Counted from the first letter of the stretch, positions 29,601-40,390 are shown. The stretch is 64,000 bases of DNA from Sphingomonas jaspsi DSM 18422 (GCF_000585415.1 NZ_KK073876.1:617810-681809), one strand, 5' to 3'. The notes: generated by a model from the letters alone, not told the origin. Numbers and translations: made by a program.

Positions 29601-29842
29601 TGTCGAAGATTAAGGCGTACAACTACTTCGACCTCGCGACGTCGTTCACCTTCGGCGATCACTACAATTTCCGCCTCGGTGTGAACAACCTGTTCGACAA
29701 GGCCCCGCCGCTGGTCAGCTCGGGCTCGGGTGCCTTCGGCGCCAGCGCCTGCCCGACCGGTCCGTGTAACGGTAACACCTGGCCGGGCACCTACGACGCC
29801 CTTGGTCGTTACATGTACGCCGGCGTGACGCTGGACTTCTAA
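26645..29842 (+). CDS. Large TonB-dependent outer-membrane receptor
   Basis: 1065 residues. Signal peptide cut after SPAFA-Q; Pro/Thr-rich spacer; TonB box DIVVTGTRI near residue 62; plug domain (about 75-205) with RTLVLVNGRRLTPG and GASSTYGADAVSGVVNF; long beta barrel ending in YAGVTLDF with terminal Phe, the Bam signal. Several Cys pairs occur in predicted loops (for example around LTINCDNP and DTLCTG). Substrate unknown; there is no obvious Fur box or siderophore gene. It heads the locus of sulfotransferase and Fe(II)/2OG oxygenase genes downstream and is followed by a terminator, so it may be made in excess of them. Confidence 0.95.
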   Translation: MKLDFRQRLLATTLLVGASVIASPAFAQDAAPQPDTPTGPVEGQPTPTVAADGAPVETTKDIVVTGTRIPSANLESVAPVTVVSNQDLKLQGTARVEDLLNSLPSVVSGQNSGISNGSDGTATVDLRGLGAKRTLVLVNGRRLTPGSPVTAGPADINIIPSSIVKRVEVLTGGASSTYGADAVSGVVNFIMDTDFEGIRFDGQYSFYQHTNKNRELYNGQTMYDILNARINAGLDGYGYPKGNVADGGSFDGTVTIGTGFDDGRGHATAYFGYRKVNPVLQSRRDYSACTIQNTGAALSNPRRLNPQAGVQCGGSLTNAGGTALFYVTGTSTVYDLGTDTAFATGPRYNFAPLNYFQRPDERYTAGVFANYEISPAIKPYLEFMFMDDRSVAQIAPSGDFGNTLTINCDNPLLTSNQFDTLCTGANLINGFIGNFPVATGAPFNPDNAAAPIDFIDPTTGNTYNKGFFQLLRRNIEGGPRQADLQYTTYRGVLGTKGDLGKAWSYDAYYQYGRVNYNQTYRNEFSVARLNRALDVVTDTRAGSPTLGQAVCRSVLDGSDPNCVPYNIFTPGGVSQAAVDYLSATGLQRGRTSEQVAHVDFTGLLGEYGLKSPWAEDGVAINLGAEYRKEKLALDVDNAFATGDLTGQGAPTLPISGNFTVKEFFGEIQIPIVQKSFIYDLSFTGGYRRSDYKTSGGSSYTTDTYKLGLEFAPIQDVRFRAAYNRAARAPNIQELFATQFVGLDGGTDPCAGITVSATDYGCLAQGLVVGQSVTPNPAAQYNGLLGGNPNLTPETATTKTLGVILQPRFIPRFALTIDWFDIKLRDAIQGYGADAILNDCVSNATATFTPDSCNLINRDPAGSLWLTSGGYVIDTPTNVGGVQTRGIEFNASYSHRLGGLGNLSASMIGTWTKKYEVDNGLTPVYDCVGYFGTTCSNPIPEWKHKARLSLNTPSGIGLSLQWRFIGKSQIDFANPSASLNSSYYEALSKIKAYNYFDLATSFTFGDHYNFRLGVNNLFDKAPPLVSSGSGAFGASACPTGPCNGNTWPGTYDALGRYMYAGVTLDF

Positions 29843-29870
29843 TCCGACCCGAAAGGGTTTGATGAAAAGG

Positions 29871-29905
29871 GGCGGTGGATCTTCGGATCCGCCGCCTTCT
29901 TTTTT
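29871..29905 (+). terminator. Rho-independent terminator after the TonB receptor
   Basis: GGCGGTGGATC pairs with GATCCGCCGCC around a TTCG tetraloop (29871-29896), followed by TTCTTTTTT. A textbook terminator, 29 bases past the receptor stop and 40 bases before the next start; partial read-through would set the expression ratio. Confidence 0.85.
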
Positions 29906-29943
29906 GCTCGCATCCCGGCTCCCGTCCGTCCTATCTGGACGCC

Positions 29944-31998
29944 ATGACCACCAACCAGATCGACGAGCCGACGCGCGCAGCCATCGGGACCATGATCGGC
30001 CTTGCGCGGGCGGGCCGGTTGGCCGAGGCCCGGAGCAGCGGCAAGAATGCCCTGGCCAGCGTCGGCGACCCCGGCCCCGTCCACGCCATCCTAGGTCGGA
30101 TGGCGTGCGAAAGCGGGGATTTCGACGACGGTGTCCATCACCTCAGGATCGCGATCGACGCACTTCCGCGCGAACCGGCCGTCCGGCTCGATCTGGCCGC
30201 GGCGCTGACGCAACTGCAGCGGTTTGCCGACGTGCTGGACGTGTTGCCGATCGACCTGTGCCGCGCCGACCCCACCTTGCAGATGGCGCGCTTCCGCGGC
30301 TTCGCTGCCCAGTCGCTCGAAGATTTTGAACAGGCGGTCGAGGCCTATCGCATCGTGGTCGATGCGGCACCCGACGATGCGGGCACCTGGAACAACCTTG
30401 GCAATGCCGAAGAGGCACTGGGTCGCTTCGACGATGCGATCGTAAGCCTGCAGCACGCCTATCGCCTCGATCCGGCCTCCGCGCCGACAAGGCTCAACCT
30501 GGCTCAGTCGCTGGGCAACGCCGGCCGCAACCATGAGGCGCTGGAGCTTCTGCGCAACGCGGCGCAAGATACGCCCAACGATTTCCAGACGCAGTTCGAG
30601 CTTGGCCGGATCGCGACCCGCCTTGGCGACAATAAGACAGCCTTGGCGGCCTATGAGGCGGCCCATCGCCTGGACCCGGCCCATGCCGACACGCTGGCGA
30701 GGCTGGCCGCGCAGAAGGCGGTCGCCTGGGACGTCGATGGCGCCGTTGCCACCTACCGCCGGGCATTGGAGCTGGCACCGGCCATGCCGGAAGCGCACAT
30801 CGGCCTTGCGATCATGAGCGAGCAGCAGAACGACACTGCGGGCCTCGAACAGGTCGCAGCCGACGCGCGCGCGGCGTGGGTGGCACCGGAATCCCAGTCC
30901 TTTATCGATGCGCTCGTCCATCGCCGTCACAAGCGCTGGGAAGAGGCGCTGGCCGCGGCGCAGGCGTCGGGCACGGAATATGAGCCGATCCGTCGCATGC
31001 AGATCATCGGCGAAGCGAACGATCGCCTGGGCCGGGCGGAAGAGGCCTTTGCTGCCTATTCCGAGATGAACCGGCTTGCGTCCGAAGCGCCGCACGGCCC
31101 GTTGCAACTCGCCGACCTGTACCGCGATCAGGTCGACAAAACCTTGGCAATCATGACCCAGGACTGGTTCGCGGGCTGGTCTCCTCCAGCCGCGAAAACG
31201 CCGGACGAACATTCCTCGCCAGTGTTCCTGTGCGGGTTCCCGCGTTCCGGAACGACGCTGCTCGATACGCTGCTCATGGGGCATCCCGACGTTCGGGTGC
31301 TGGAGGAAAAGCAGGCATTCCCGGATGTCGAACGTGCGATCGGCGACGTCGCCAATCTGGCGACCATGAGCGAGGAGCAAATCCTGTCATCTCGCCGCGA
31401 TTATTGGACCGCGGTGAACCATCTTACGGACCTGCCGGACGACGCGATGTTGATCGACAAGTCGCCGCTCTATTTGAACAAGGTCCCCGCTATCCACCGG
31501 CTGTTCACCGACGCCCGCTTCATCCTGGCGTTGCGGCACCCGATGGACGTGGTGTTGAGCTGTTTCATCACCAATTTTCGCCCCAATGCCGCGATGGCCA
31601 ATTTCCTGACCCTGGAACGGACGGCGCAGATCTACGACGCCAGCTTCCGGGCATTCGAGGAGGCTGACCGCTTGCTCGACCTGCAGGTCTTTCCGGTGGT
31701 CTACGAGCGAATGGTTGAGGACAAGGATGCAGAGCTGCGTCCGCTGTTCGACTGGCTTGGCCTCGATTGGAACGAGGTCGAGGGCGACCATCTGGCCACC
31801 GCGTCGAAGCGCGGGGTCATCACCACCGCGAGCTACGCGCAGGTCAACGAGCCGATCTATCGCCGTTCGGCCGGACGCTGGACCAAATACCGCCGCCAGC
31901 TCGAACCCGTCATTCCGATCCTCGCCCCGTGGGTCGAGCGTTTGGGCTACTCGCTCGACGACCCGACCAAGGTCCCGGAACGAGGGGTCATCGCATGA
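29944..31998 (+). CDS. TPR-repeat sulfotransferase
   Basis: 684 residues, no signal peptide, so cytoplasmic. About ten tetratricopeptide repeats fill residues 15-400 (for example DDAGTWNNLGNAEEALGRFDD). The C-terminal sulfotransferase domain has the PAPS 5'-phosphosulfate loop FPRSGTT (Phe432-Thr438) and the 3'-phosphate element LRHPMDVVLS (Arg531, Ser539). Such enzymes transfer sulfate from PAPS to peptides, saccharides or small molecules; RaxST is a distant relative. The start at 29944 excludes codons inside the terminator. Its stop overlaps the next ATG (ATGA). Confidence 0.93.
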   Translation: MTTNQIDEPTRAAIGTMIGLARAGRLAEARSSGKNALASVGDPGPVHAILGRMACESGDFDDGVHHLRIAIDALPREPAVRLDLAAALTQLQRFADVLDVLPIDLCRADPTLQMARFRGFAAQSLEDFEQAVEAYRIVVDAAPDDAGTWNNLGNAEEALGRFDDAIVSLQHAYRLDPASAPTRLNLAQSLGNAGRNHEALELLRNAAQDTPNDFQTQFELGRIATRLGDNKTALAAYEAAHRLDPAHADTLARLAAQKAVAWDVDGAVATYRRALELAPAMPEAHIGLAIMSEQQNDTAGLEQVAADARAAWVAPESQSFIDALVHRRHKRWEEALAAAQASGTEYEPIRRMQIIGEANDRLGRAEEAFAAYSEMNRLASEAPHGPLQLADLYRDQVDKTLAIMTQDWFAGWSPPAAKTPDEHSSPVFLCGFPRSGTTLLDTLLMGHPDVRVLEEKQAFPDVERAIGDVANLATMSEEQILSSRRDYWTAVNHLTDLPDDAMLIDKSPLYLNKVPAIHRLFTDARFILALRHPMDVVLSCFITNFRPNAAMANFLTLERTAQIYDASFRAFEEADRLLDLQVFPVVYERMVEDKDAELRPLFDWLGLDWNEVEGDHLATASKRGVITTASYAQVNEPIYRRSAGRWTKYRRQLEPVIPILAPWVERLGYSLDDPTKVPERGVIA

Positions 31999-33134
31999 CC
32001 GTGGCCGAAGCCGATGCGGCAGCGGCGCGGGGCGATATCACCGCTGCCGCGGCATTGCTCGAGCAGGCCGTAGCCGCGGAGCCCGACAATCCCGAATTGT
32101 GGATGAAGCTGGCCGCGTTGCAGCGACATCTGCAGCAGCCCGCCCGTGCGCTTCAGTCGGTCAACCGCGTGCTGGCGCTTACCGAGCTCGATTTCATGGC
32201 CCTGTCGTTCAAGGCGATGCTGATGGAGCAGCTGGCGCCCGATGCGGCGGGTGAGGCATGGGCCAATGCCCTGACCCAGCTGCCGCCGGGCCAGCTGCCG
32301 CCGCATGTGCAAAGCGTCGTGCAGCGGGGCATTGCATTGCGGGACCAGTGGACCGACCGCCGCGACGCGAAACTGGCGGACGCCGCCCGCGCGGCAGAGG
32401 CGAGGGCCGACCCGGAGGAGGCGACCCGCATCGCGCGGTTCCGCACCAATATCTCGCGCAAGACGGCTGTCTATCATAGCGAACCCACCGACTTCCATTT
32501 CCCGGGGCTGAGGGAACGCGAATTTCACGCACGCGCCGACCATCCATGGCTCGAAACGCTTGAACGGCATGCCGATGTCATCGCGGCGGAACTGCAGGCG
32601 GTCATGGCGGCGGAGCGGACCGAACTGGTGCCGTATATCCAGTACGAAGACCATGCCCCGATGGCGCAATGGCGCGAGCTCAACCGCAACCGTGACTGGA
32701 CTGCGATCCACCTGCTGCAAAACGGCCGCCGCATCGATGCCAACGCCCGGCATTGTCCCGAAACAATGGCCTTGCTAGCGACCTTGCCGCAGCCGGACGT
32801 GGCCGGCGCCGGACCCAATGCGATGTTTTCGCTGCTGGCCCCGCACACGACCATCCCGGCGCATGTCGGGGTGGCCAACACGCGGCTGGTCTGCCACCTG
32901 CCGCTGATCGTTCCGGAAGGTTGCTGGTTCCGGGTCGGCGCAGAAACCCGGTTCTGGAAGCAGGGTCAGGCGTTCGTGTTCGACGACACCATCGAGCATG
33001 AAGCTGCGAACCCCAGCGACCAGCTTCGCGTGGTGTTCATTTTCGACATCTGGCACCCCGACCTGACCGAGGTCGAGCGCGACGCGGTGCGGAGCATCAT
33101 CGGCGCCGAAACGGGAGTGGGCGGGGCGTTGTGA
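31995..33134 (+). CDS. TPR-containing aspartyl/asparaginyl beta-hydroxylase family protein
   Basis: 379 residues. An N-terminal TPR-like helical region (about 1-110: GDITAAAALLEQAVAAEPDN), then an Asp/Asn beta-hydroxylase domain with PAHVGVANTRLVCHLPL (His290) and FDDTIEHEAAN (His335), ending LRVVFIFDIWHPDL. AspH-type enzymes bind Fe(II) with two His and use 2-oxoglutarate and oxygen to hydroxylate Asp/Asn side chains. Start overlaps the preceding stop by four bases and the stop overlaps the next start, implying a complex or fixed stoichiometry. Target unknown. Confidence 0.92.
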   Translation: MTVAEADAAAARGDITAAAALLEQAVAAEPDNPELWMKLAALQRHLQQPARALQSVNRVLALTELDFMALSFKAMLMEQLAPDAAGEAWANALTQLPPGQLPPHVQSVVQRGIALRDQWTDRRDAKLADAARAAEARADPEEATRIARFRTNISRKTAVYHSEPTDFHFPGLREREFHARADHPWLETLERHADVIAAELQAVMAAERTELVPYIQYEDHAPMAQWRELNRNRDWTAIHLLQNGRRIDANARHCPETMALLATLPQPDVAGAGPNAMFSLLAPHTTIPAHVGVANTRLVCHLPLIVPEGCWFRVGAETRFWKQGQAFVFDDTIEHEAANPSDQLRVVFIFDIWHPDLTEVERDAVRSIIGAETGVGGAL

Positions 33135-34609
33135 CCGCAAGGTATCCGTCGCCGGCGCAATTGGCGGAAGCCGCCCGCGCGGCGCTGGATAGCGGGCGTG
33201 AGGCGTCGGTGATCGACGATGTCGCCGTCACGGCGCGACAGTGGGGCAGCGACGCATCGTCGTGGCAGTGGGCCGGGCTCCTGTACCGGTCGCTACAGGA
33301 TCACCGCAAGGCGCTGGCCGCCTTTGCACGGGCCTCCGATCTTGCTCCCGACAACGCACTGATCGCCATGAGCCTGGCGCAGGTCCAGCTCGAAGCGGGT
33401 CTCGATGCGGCGCCACAGTTCGAACGTGCCATCCGCCTGTCGCCCACCGGGGATGCGCTGCTTGGCCTGACCGCATCGCGGTACGCCAGGGGCGAAGGCC
33501 GCGCCGCCCTGTCCGACCTTGCAGCGATTCTCGACCGCAATCCGCTGTGGGTGCAGGGGCACCGGCAATGGGCACAGCTGGCGGCGATGACGGGCGAGGC
33601 GGCCCGCGCGACTGAAACGATCGACCGGGCGATCGCCGCGCACCGCGAAACGGCGGCGCTATGGGGCGCTAAGATCGACCTGCTGGAACAGGCCGAACGG
33701 CATGAGGAGCGCCGAATGGTCTGCGAGGAGGCGATCGCGGCCACCGGCAACCCGCCAGCTTTCGCACTGGCCCGCGCTGCCGCGCTTTCCGACAGCGGGG
33801 ACGATGCCGGGGCGCAGCAGGCCTTCGCCCGTCTTGGGGTGCCGACGACGATCGATCATGCCATCCGCCTCGCCCGCCACCTCATCCGCCTTGGCGAACG
33901 GGCGTCGCTGGCGCGTCTGGCGGATGAATGGATGGCGGGCAGCGACGCCCATCTTTTTTGGCCCTATGCGTCGATCGCCTGGCGATGGACGGCACCCGAC
34001 CGATGGCAGTGGCTGGAAGGGGACGAGCGGCTGATCCGCGTGGTTGACCTTGCCGGGGCCGGCGTAGATCTCAACCAGTTGGCCATGCGCTTGCGGGCGC
34101 TGCACGGCGCGTCGGGCCGGTTTCTCGACCAATCGGTGAGGGGCGGGACGCAGACAGACGGTCCGCTGCTGTCGCGGCTCGATGCGGAAGTGGTGCAGCT
34201 CCGCGCCGCCCTCGTATCGGCGATTGACGATTATGTCCGCGGTCTGCCTCCGGTCGACCCCGGACACCCGATGCTCTCTCGTCCGCGATCCGGTCCGGTC
34301 CGCTTTGCGGGCAGCTGGTCGGTGCGCCTCGGGGCGGCCGGCTACCACGCCGCGCACGTCCATCCGCAGGGGTGGATCAGTTCGGCCTTTTACTGCGTCG
34401 TGCCGCCAACGGCGGGCGATGCGGGCCGCCTGGTGCTGGGATCGCCGCCGCCCGACCTTCGCACCGATCTGCCGCCGATCCGGGAGGTCGAGCCGATCGC
34501 GGGTCGGCTGGTGCTGTTCCCGTCGATGATTTGGCACGGCACCCTTCCCTTTGGCGAAGGCGAACGAATGACCGTGGCGTTCGACGTCGCGCCTTGCCGC
34601 GACGCCTGA
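33131..34609 (+). CDS. TPR-containing 2OG-Fe(II) oxygenase
   Basis: 492 residues from a GTG that overlaps the previous stop (GTGA). Residues 1-300 form degenerate TPRs (SWQWAGLLYRSLQDHRKALAAF). The C-terminal domain is the putative 2OG oxygenase family (TIGR02466-like): HVHPQGWISSAFYCVV (His409, His411), RLVLFPSMIWHGTLP (His469) and an Arg in GERMTVAFDV for 2-oxoglutarate. Product unknown; third in a chain of overlapping TPR enzymes. Confidence 0.9.
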   Translation: MTARYPSPAQLAEAARAALDSGREASVIDDVAVTARQWGSDASSWQWAGLLYRSLQDHRKALAAFARASDLAPDNALIAMSLAQVQLEAGLDAAPQFERAIRLSPTGDALLGLTASRYARGEGRAALSDLAAILDRNPLWVQGHRQWAQLAAMTGEAARATETIDRAIAAHRETAALWGAKIDLLEQAERHEERRMVCEEAIAATGNPPAFALARAAALSDSGDDAGAQQAFARLGVPTTIDHAIRLARHLIRLGERASLARLADEWMAGSDAHLFWPYASIAWRWTAPDRWQWLEGDERLIRVVDLAGAGVDLNQLAMRLRALHGASGRFLDQSVRGGTQTDGPLLSRLDAEVVQLRAALVSAIDDYVRGLPPVDPGHPMLSRPRSGPVRFAGSWSVRLGAAGYHAAHVHPQGWISSAFYCVVPPTAGDAGRLVLGSPPPDLRTDLPPIREVEPIAGRLVLFPSMIWHGTLPFGEGERMTVAFDVAPCRDA

Positions 34610-34685
34610 GGTCGTTGGTCGAAGGCGGATTGACATGGCCGTCCCGCCACGAAACGCTGCGCGCATCACATTGCACGAGGTGGAA

Positions 34686-34925
34686 ATGCGTAAGGCACTG
34701 ATTCTCTTGTCCTCTATTGCCGTCCTCGCGTCCGGCGCGGCATTGGCCGCGGAACCGAAGAAGAAGGACGATCCGAGCCGCATGATCTGCGAGAAGCAGG
34801 AAGTCCTTGGCTCCCGGCTTGCGTCGAAGCGCGTCTGCAAGACCGCGGGAGAATGGGAGGCCGAGCGTCGCCAGGATCGCCAGGCGATCGACAAGACGCA
34901 GACGCAGAACAATGTCCGCCAGTAA
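34686..34925 (+). CDS. Tiny secreted protein A with Cys-VLGSRLA-Cys core
   Basis: 79 residues. Signal peptide (ALILLSSIAVLASGAALA-A) leaves a mature peptide of about 58 residues, strongly charged. Its core is ICEKQEVLGSRLASKRVC with two Cys 15 residues apart, followed by an EW and Arg-rich helix. It has no Tyr. The ribosome binding site GAGGTGG lies three bases before ATG 34686. It overlaps its paralogue downstream by 14 bases. Related short proteins occur in sphingomonads, but I know no function. Confidence 0.8.
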   Translation: MRKALILLSSIAVLASGAALAAEPKKKDDPSRMICEKQEVLGSRLASKRVCKTAGEWEAERRQDRQAIDKTQTQNNVRQ

Positions 34926-35223
34926 GATCGTCAACGGTCGCGCTGTTTCGCGCGTCGTCGGCGCAGCGATCATCGCGGGGCTGGTATCGGTCAGTGGGTT
35001 GGCATCAGCCGCCGATCCGAAGAAGCCTGCGTCGTCCAAGGCCAGGGATCCGAACGAAAAGGTTTGCGAGACGCAGCAGGTGCTTGGATCGCGTCTCGCT
35101 GTGCGCAGGGTGTGCGCGACCCGCGCCGAATGGGCTGATCGCCGCGCGCAGGAGCGGGAGATGGTCGGTCGCAGCCAAGTCCAGCAATGCGTGATCGATC
35201 CCGCGACCGGAGTTTGCTCCTGA
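34912..35223 (+). CDS. Tiny secreted protein B, paralogue of protein A
   Basis: 103 residues. A longer signal peptide (VVGAAIIAGLVSVSGLASA-A), then the same core with VCETQQVLGSRLAVRRVC and T-x-x-EW-x3-R. It has an extra C-terminal tail with two further Cys (QQCVIDPATGVCS) absent from protein A. No Tyr in the mature part. Tandem duplication of its neighbour is the simplest origin. Both would be exported to the periplasm or outside. Role unknown; a substrate, partner or inhibitor in the receptor locus is possible. Confidence 0.8.
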   Translation: MSASKIVNGRAVSRVVGAAIIAGLVSVSGLASAADPKKPASSKARDPNEKVCETQQVLGSRLAVRRVCATRAEWADRRAQEREMVGRSQVQQCVIDPATGVCS

Positions 35224-35264
35224 CGGTCCGTGCAATTGGGGAGACTTGTGGCTAGACGGCTGGC

Positions 35265-36266
35265 ATGACGCCCGAAGCCCTGCCTGCCCAATTCAGCAAC
35301 GATGCCCGCTGGCTGGTCCAGGCGATCGACCCCCGGGCAAGCCTGGCACGGCTGGTCGACATGGACGCCGCGGCATATCGCGCGGCAAGTTTCCTCGACG
35401 ACCGGATGCTCGCGGGAGGGTCGTTCACCAAGATGGTTGCGCTGGATGCCGTTTTTTCCGCGGCATCGACGCTCGATCCCGCCGGCTCAGGCTGGATTTT
35501 CCATATCGGCCATGTCGGCTCGACCCTGGTGTCGCGGCTGCTCGGCGAGTGGCGCGAAGCGCTTGCTCTGCGTGAACCGCGGTCGCTCCGCGACCTGACC
35601 TTCTTCGGCGAGGCCGACCGTCCTGCCGCCTGCGATGCCGTCAGGCGCCTGATGGGGCGAGCCTTTGCCCCCGACCAGCGCGTCATCGTCAAGGCGACCA
35701 GTTTCGTGTCGGAGCTTGCGCCGCAACTGATCGGGGCCGATGCCCGGGCCCTGCTGCTCTACGCATCGCCGAAGAATTACGTCGCCAGCATCCTCGCCGG
35801 CCCGAACAGCAGGGTCGAGCTCAACGCGCTGGAATCCACCCGCCGTCAGCGGCTAGCGGCCCGGGGGGTCGACACCGGCGATCTGCCAACCGATGCGCAT
35901 CGCGCAGCCGCGACCTGGCTGACCGAAATGCTGTCGCTGCAGGCGGCAGCCGCGGCAGTCGGTGACCGGGCCCTTTGGTTCGATTTCGATTCCATGCTGG
36001 TCGACATGACAGAAGCCCTGTCGCGCGTTGCGGCGCATTTCGGATTGCCCGTCGACCATAAGATGATCCGTGAGATCGCCGAAGGACCGTTGATGGCGCG
36101 CTATTCGAAGGCGCTCGAATTTGACTATAGCCCTGGCTTGCGACGGGACCTGCTGGCCGAGGCGGGGCGGCAGCATCGCGACGACATTGAACGGGCGCTT
36201 GGCTGGCTGCATGATATGGTCGGGCGCCACCCGGACGCGGCGCCGCTCGCGAACTTCATGGCCTAG
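35265..36266 (+). CDS. Sulfotransferase-like P-loop protein
   Basis: 333 residues, cytoplasmic. The segment IFHIGHVGSTLVSRLL near residue 80 resembles the PAPS P-loop (G-x-x-S/T-T-L) but with HVGST in place of the usual PRSGTT. Later come ARALLLYASPKNYVASIL, where a 3'-phosphate site would lie, and LWFDFDSMLVD. It is probably a divergent sulfotransferase or a pseudo-enzyme. Nine bases before the PKHD gene, so co-transcribed with it. Confidence 0.65.
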   Translation: MTPEALPAQFSNDARWLVQAIDPRASLARLVDMDAAAYRAASFLDDRMLAGGSFTKMVALDAVFSAASTLDPAGSGWIFHIGHVGSTLVSRLLGEWREALALREPRSLRDLTFFGEADRPAACDAVRRLMGRAFAPDQRVIVKATSFVSELAPQLIGADARALLLYASPKNYVASILAGPNSRVELNALESTRRQRLAARGVDTGDLPTDAHRAAATWLTEMLSLQAAAAAVGDRALWFDFDSMLVDMTEALSRVAAHFGLPVDHKMIREIAEGPLMARYSKALEFDYSPGLRRDLLAEAGRQHRDDIERALGWLHDMVGRHPDAAPLANFMA

Positions 36267-36274
36267 GAGAGAAG

Positions 36275-36937
36275 ATGTATCGCATCCTGCCCCTGCTGAC
36301 CCCGACCGAGGTCGCGGAATGTCGCAAGATCGCGGCCGCGAGCCAGTTCGTCGATGGACGGATCACCAATCCGCACAACAAGGCGAAGAACAACCAGCAG
36401 CTTCACGACCAGCAAGCATCGCAGCGCAGCAGCCAGCTATTGCTACAAGCCTTCCAGCGCAGCGAGGAATTCCGCGAATTCGCTTTTCCGGCGGTAATCG
36501 CGCCGCCGCTGCTGACCAAATACGGCCCCGGCATGCATTATGGCGCGCATGCCGACGCGGCGTTCCTCAATCTTGGCACGCACCGCATCCGCAGCGACAT
36601 CAGCTGCACCATCTTCCTGAGCGACCCCAAGGATTATGACGGGGGCGCTCTTCACGTTCGATACGGCGACGCGGATCTTCGGTTCAAGCTCAACCCGGGC
36701 GAGGCGATCCTCTATCCCAGCGACACCTTCCACGAAGTCGAAAAGGTCACGCGCGGCGAACGGCTGGTGGCCATCACCTTCATCCAGAGCCAGCTCAAGA
36801 ACCCCTTCGAACGCAGCCTGCTATTCGAACTGAACGAAGTCGCTGCGCTTGAAGGGCTGAAGATGGACCAGGAGAATTTCTCCCGTCTCCAGCTCGTCCA
36901 GGCCAACCTGCTGCGCTACTGGGCCGACAAACCCTAG
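36275..36937 (+). CDS. PKHD-type Fe(II)/2-oxoglutarate dioxygenase (PiuC-like)
   Basis: 220 residues. Matches the PiuC/YbiX family: NPHNKAKNNQQL; metal ligands His92-x-Asp94 (GAHAD) and His153 (TFHEVEKVTRGER), and Arg163 for 2-oxoglutarate. PiuC genes sit beside TonB-dependent siderophore receptors in pseudomonads, so its presence at the end of this receptor locus is meaningful. Substrate unproven. Convergent with clpB, 18 bases apart. Confidence 0.95.
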   Translation: MYRILPLLTPTEVAECRKIAAASQFVDGRITNPHNKAKNNQQLHDQQASQRSSQLLLQAFQRSEEFREFAFPAVIAPPLLTKYGPGMHYGAHADAAFLNLGTHRIRSDISCTIFLSDPKDYDGGALHVRYGDADLRFKLNPGEAILYPSDTFHEVEKVTRGERLVAITFIQSQLKNPFERSLLFELNEVAALEGLKMDQENFSRLQLVQANLLRYWADKP

Positions 36938-36955
36938 AGCCTGGCGGCACCGCGC

Positions 36956-39535
<2,580 letters not shown>

Positions 39536-39598
39536 TTACGAGCCCCAATGTTCGTGTCTTGGCGTCGATGTGGTGTGTTATCGGGCTAAGACAAGCCC

Positions 39599-40390
39599 TC
39601 AGTTGGTCGGTGCCAGCGGGTCCTTCGCGGCCGGCGTGGACGGCGGCGCGCTGATCACCTTGAAGCCCGGTGACAGCGTGGGTTGCATCGGTGGCGGCGC
39701 CGGGGACAGCGGCGGCGGGCCGATGTCCGGCCGGGTCGGCATGGGCCCTTGCGCCAGCACCGCCGTGCAGCCGAAACCGCCTGCCGCGCCGGCGGTACCC
39801 CATTCGCGATATTTCTTGGCGTCGATGTGGAACCGCACGCCTTTGTAAAAGCCCAGGCCGATGTTGTTCCAGCTGCCGTCGCGGACGTGGATATCGCACA
39901 ACATGGTCATCAACTGCCCGCGCGTGACCGGCCGCAACGGGACCATGTCGATCGCGCCGACCGTCCGGTGCGTGCTTTCGGGTGCGCCGCCGGCGCAACT
40001 GTTGAGCGCCGGGTTGCGATACACCGACACCGCTTCGACCGGGCCGATGCGCGGTTCGACATAGGTCCCGATGTAGCGAAGGGCGGCGACGATGTTGGGC
40101 CAGCCGCTGGTCGGCGGGACTTCGAACGGGTCCGCGCCGCACTTCCTCCAGTCCGTGGCGGTACGCAGCAACTGCCACGTCGGGACCACGCCCGCGACGC
40201 CATATTGCGCAAGATAGTCGTTGAACGCCTTCACATAGGTCGGCCGCCAGCTCGCCCCGGCCATCCACGCGCGGTAACCCGGCTCGTCCTGCCCGGCGGT
40301 GACATAGTCGGCCGCAGGGTTGAACGACTGGGCGTCGGCGGCCGTCTGGCTGGCCAGCACCAGCGGCAAAATGAGCAACAACCGCTTCAT
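39599..40390 (-). CDS. Exported M15-type (DUF882-like) peptidase
   Basis: 263 residues. Signal peptide LLLILPLVLASQTAADA. The core matches the D,D-carboxypeptidase-like zinc fold: VSVYRNPALNSC, STHRTVGAIDMVPL (His and Asp ligands) and GVRFHIDAKKY (third His). The tail is Pro-rich (GPPPLSPAPPP), possibly wall-spanning. Likely acts on peptidoglycan. ATG 40390 was chosen because it starts the signal peptide. Divergent from the PHA-system gene. Confidence 0.82.
   Translation of the reverse strand: MKRLLLILPLVLASQTAADAQSFNPAADYVTAGQDEPGYRAWMAGASWRPTYVKAFNDYLAQYGVAGVVPTWQLLRTATDWRKCGADPFEVPPTSGWPNIVAALRYIGTYVEPRIGPVEAVSVYRNPALNSCAGGAPESTHRTVGAIDMVPLRPVTRGQLMTMLCDIHVRDGSWNNIGLGFYKGVRFHIDAKKYREWGTAGAAGGFGCTAVLAQGPMPTRPDIGPPPLSPAPPPMQPTLSPGFKVISAPPSTPAAKDPLAPTN

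Noticed and set aside
26426-29662. Long minus-strand frame opposite the TonB receptor
   Set aside because: Only the 3' part (25889-26419) is a plausible gene. The rest mirrors the receptor's strongly biased codons and has no recognisable domain.
39536-39598. Sigma-32 heat-shock promoter of clpB
   Set aside because: A CTTG element is present but no matching -10 region at the expected spacing was seen.
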